Made by a program: the position numbers and the translations under genes. From Paracoccus onubensis (GTDB lineage: Bacteria > Pseudomonadota > Alphaproteobacteria > Rhodobacterales > Rhodobacteraceae): 64,000 bases of DNA. The stretch's first letter is position 1. The number at the start of each line of letters is the position of its first letter. The stretch spans positions 218,914 to 282,913 of the forward strand of contig NZ_QZCG01000006.1 in NCBI RefSeq assembly GCF_003591515.1. The letters run 5' to 3'. Positions 63,140-64,000 of the stretch are shown here, in pieces. The notes beneath the pieces are model-generated. The model saw only the letters and a list, made by a program, of their open reading frames with translations, did not search any database and was not told the DNA's origin.

Positions 63140-63443
63140 AGGCTTTGGAAGGCTGCCCAAGGCGGCTTTCATTCTCAATTCGAGGAGAACTGTCGACAGC
63201 AGCCATTAGCGCCTCGCACGCGAGCTCGCTTTGTCCCGCTCTGGCGACCTTCAGCATTCTCAAATGCAGCACGATGCACGAATGGCCGATCTGGTGAAGC
63301 TGTGGCATGGCATCGGCGCCACATATGGAAGGTGGGTAAGGGCCGTTTCGTCCATGAGAAACAGGTGAAAAATCTCCTCCCAACTCAAGCCTGCCAATGA
63401 CATAATTCCGGGACCGCTTAACAAAAGCGCTTAATGTTAAAAA
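63140..63443. other. Intergenic spacer
   Basis: No gene seen. GCACGAATGGCCGATCTGGT near 63275 is a diverged copy of the spacer piece GCGAATGGCCGGTCTGGTGA found at 47849 and 53271. Confidence 0.5.
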
Positions 63444-63842
63444 TCATGAACCGGTAATGTCGATGTCTTCACTAATAATATTAGATTTCAGTTTTTCTAC
63501 ATTCCAGAAATAGCAGAAACCTTCCTTCTCTGTAAAATTTTGTAGAGCGAGCTCCTCTACTTCACTGCCCTCACATCCGATATTAAATGCCATGATTGGG
63601 TCAGGTGCAGGCTCGAGTTCATATTGCTTTGGAAAAGTAAAGCACAACGAAACTCCTGGGGGATAACCAATTTCTTCATTCTCGGCTGGTCCGTCTGACC
63701 AAAAATAAAAACCCTCTTGCGAGAATATTTTATTTGCTTCTTCGCATCGATTTTCTAGCAATAATAAAAGCTCGCTCGGCGAGCACTTGAGGGGGTTTAT
63801 ATACGGAAATCTTTCTTCCATACCAATTTTCGCAATCGCCAT
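63444..63842 (-). CDS. A/T-rich hypothetical protein beside IS66
   Basis: 132 residues, MAIAKIGMEERFPYINPLKC..., acidic and rich in Phe/Tyr/Glu (GFYFWSDGPAENEEIGYPPG). AAGGA lies 7 nt upstream of the ATG at 63842. Base composition is strikingly A/T-rich compared with everything else in the window, a sign of recent transfer. Size and composition resemble immunity proteins of contact-dependent toxins, but I recognise no family. Confidence 0.65.
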   Translation of the reverse strand: MAIAKIGMEERFPYINPLKCSPSELLLLLENRCEEANKIFSQEGFYFWSDGPAENEEIGYPPGVSLCFTFPKQYELEPAPDPIMAFNIGCEGSEVEELALQNFTEKEGFCYFWNVEKLKSNIISEDIDITGS

Positions 63843-63893
63843 TATTTTTTCCTTCACACTTCTCAACTCTGCAGTAAGCGCGACGTTGCGGCC

Positions 63894-64000
63894 CTATGCT
63901 GCGAGGCTTGACGGCTGGTTGAAGCGCCATGGCATGAGGTCTTCGATACCGCTTTGCGGGTGACCGTCGAGGATGGCGCGCAGTGTGGCGGCGAGATAGT
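63894..64000 (-). CDS. tnpC: IS66 transposase TnpC, C-terminal end (partial at window edge)
   Basis: The last 107 nt, read on the minus strand, end YLAATLRAILDGHPQSGIED then LMPWRFNQPSSLAA and TAG at 63894-63896. This is the standard C-terminus of another IS66-family TnpC, of a different subtype from the copy at 53.7 kb. The gene continues beyond the window. Confidence 0.85.
   Translation of the reverse strand, partial: YLAATLRAILDGHPQSGIEDLMPWRFNQPSSLAA

Noticed and set aside
41437..63443. Integron with attC sites
   Set aside because: There is no IntI-type integrase with its extra domain, no consistent GTTRRRY core, and genes are in both orientations. The spacer family is kept only as a repeat observation.

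Overview
The window looks like a chromosomal segment of a GC-rich alphaproteobacterium, most likely a Rhodobacteraceae/Paracoccus-type organism. This rests on the ectABC-ask/ectR locus, a class I lysyl-tRNA synthetase, the recO, dapF and mtaB neighbours and the style of the intergenic repeats. It is an inference from gene content; no taxonomic search was possible.

Region 1 (1-15.66 kb) is ordinary core genome. It holds a cobalamin-riboswitch-controlled btuB, the ectoine operon ectABC-ask with a divergent MarR regulator (ectR), recO, a TerB-like gene, lysS (class I), a secreted-looking beta-helix protein, a PA0069-type radical SAM protein, mtaB-dapF (4-nt overlap) and tRNA-Lys(TTT) with a good promoter.

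Region 2 (15.61-25.91 kb) is a compact integrated element in the 3' half of tRNA-Lys, bounded by a perfect 55-bp direct repeat. It encodes an integrase, an AlpA-like regulator, a TOPRIM primase, a DUF927-type helicase, an XRE regulator with a partner carrying an HEPN-like R-x4-H motif, and an HK97 prohead protease plus major capsid protein. I see no portal, terminase or tail genes. Two clusters of TGTAACC iterons around AT-rich tracts lie one near each end. It reads as a phage satellite that carries its own capsid module.

Region 3 (25.9-41.4 kb) is a defence-island-like segment. It has a PD-(D/E)XK/SEC-C protein next to attR, then a tight five-gene minus-strand operon: N6-adenine DNA methyltransferase, DEAD/DEAH helicase, GIY-YIG nuclease, SbcD-like phosphoesterase and SbcC/YhaN-like ATPase. 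Most junctions are stop/start overlaps. Upstream are a UvrD-type helicase fragment cut by a decayed IS21 element and a stand-alone HhH/HNH-like protein. The five-gene operon is my best candidate for an undescribed system.

Region 4 (41.4-64 kb) is a mosaic of single genes and small cassettes separated by decayed intergenic repeats: LysR with a tandem ABM-domain exported protein, an arsenite/bile-acid-type transporter, a MerR/MerF-like metal cassette with a visible 19-bp-spacer promoter, two near-identical DUF6880 genes, a VWA protein, a small tyrosine recombinase, two GNATs, an IS66 element, an NAD-epimerase, a nuclease-like orphan, LysR with an exported MBL-fold protein, and the edge of a second IS66 transposase. 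The second DUF6880 copy looks like an internally deleted duplicate of the 43.6-47.9 kb segment.
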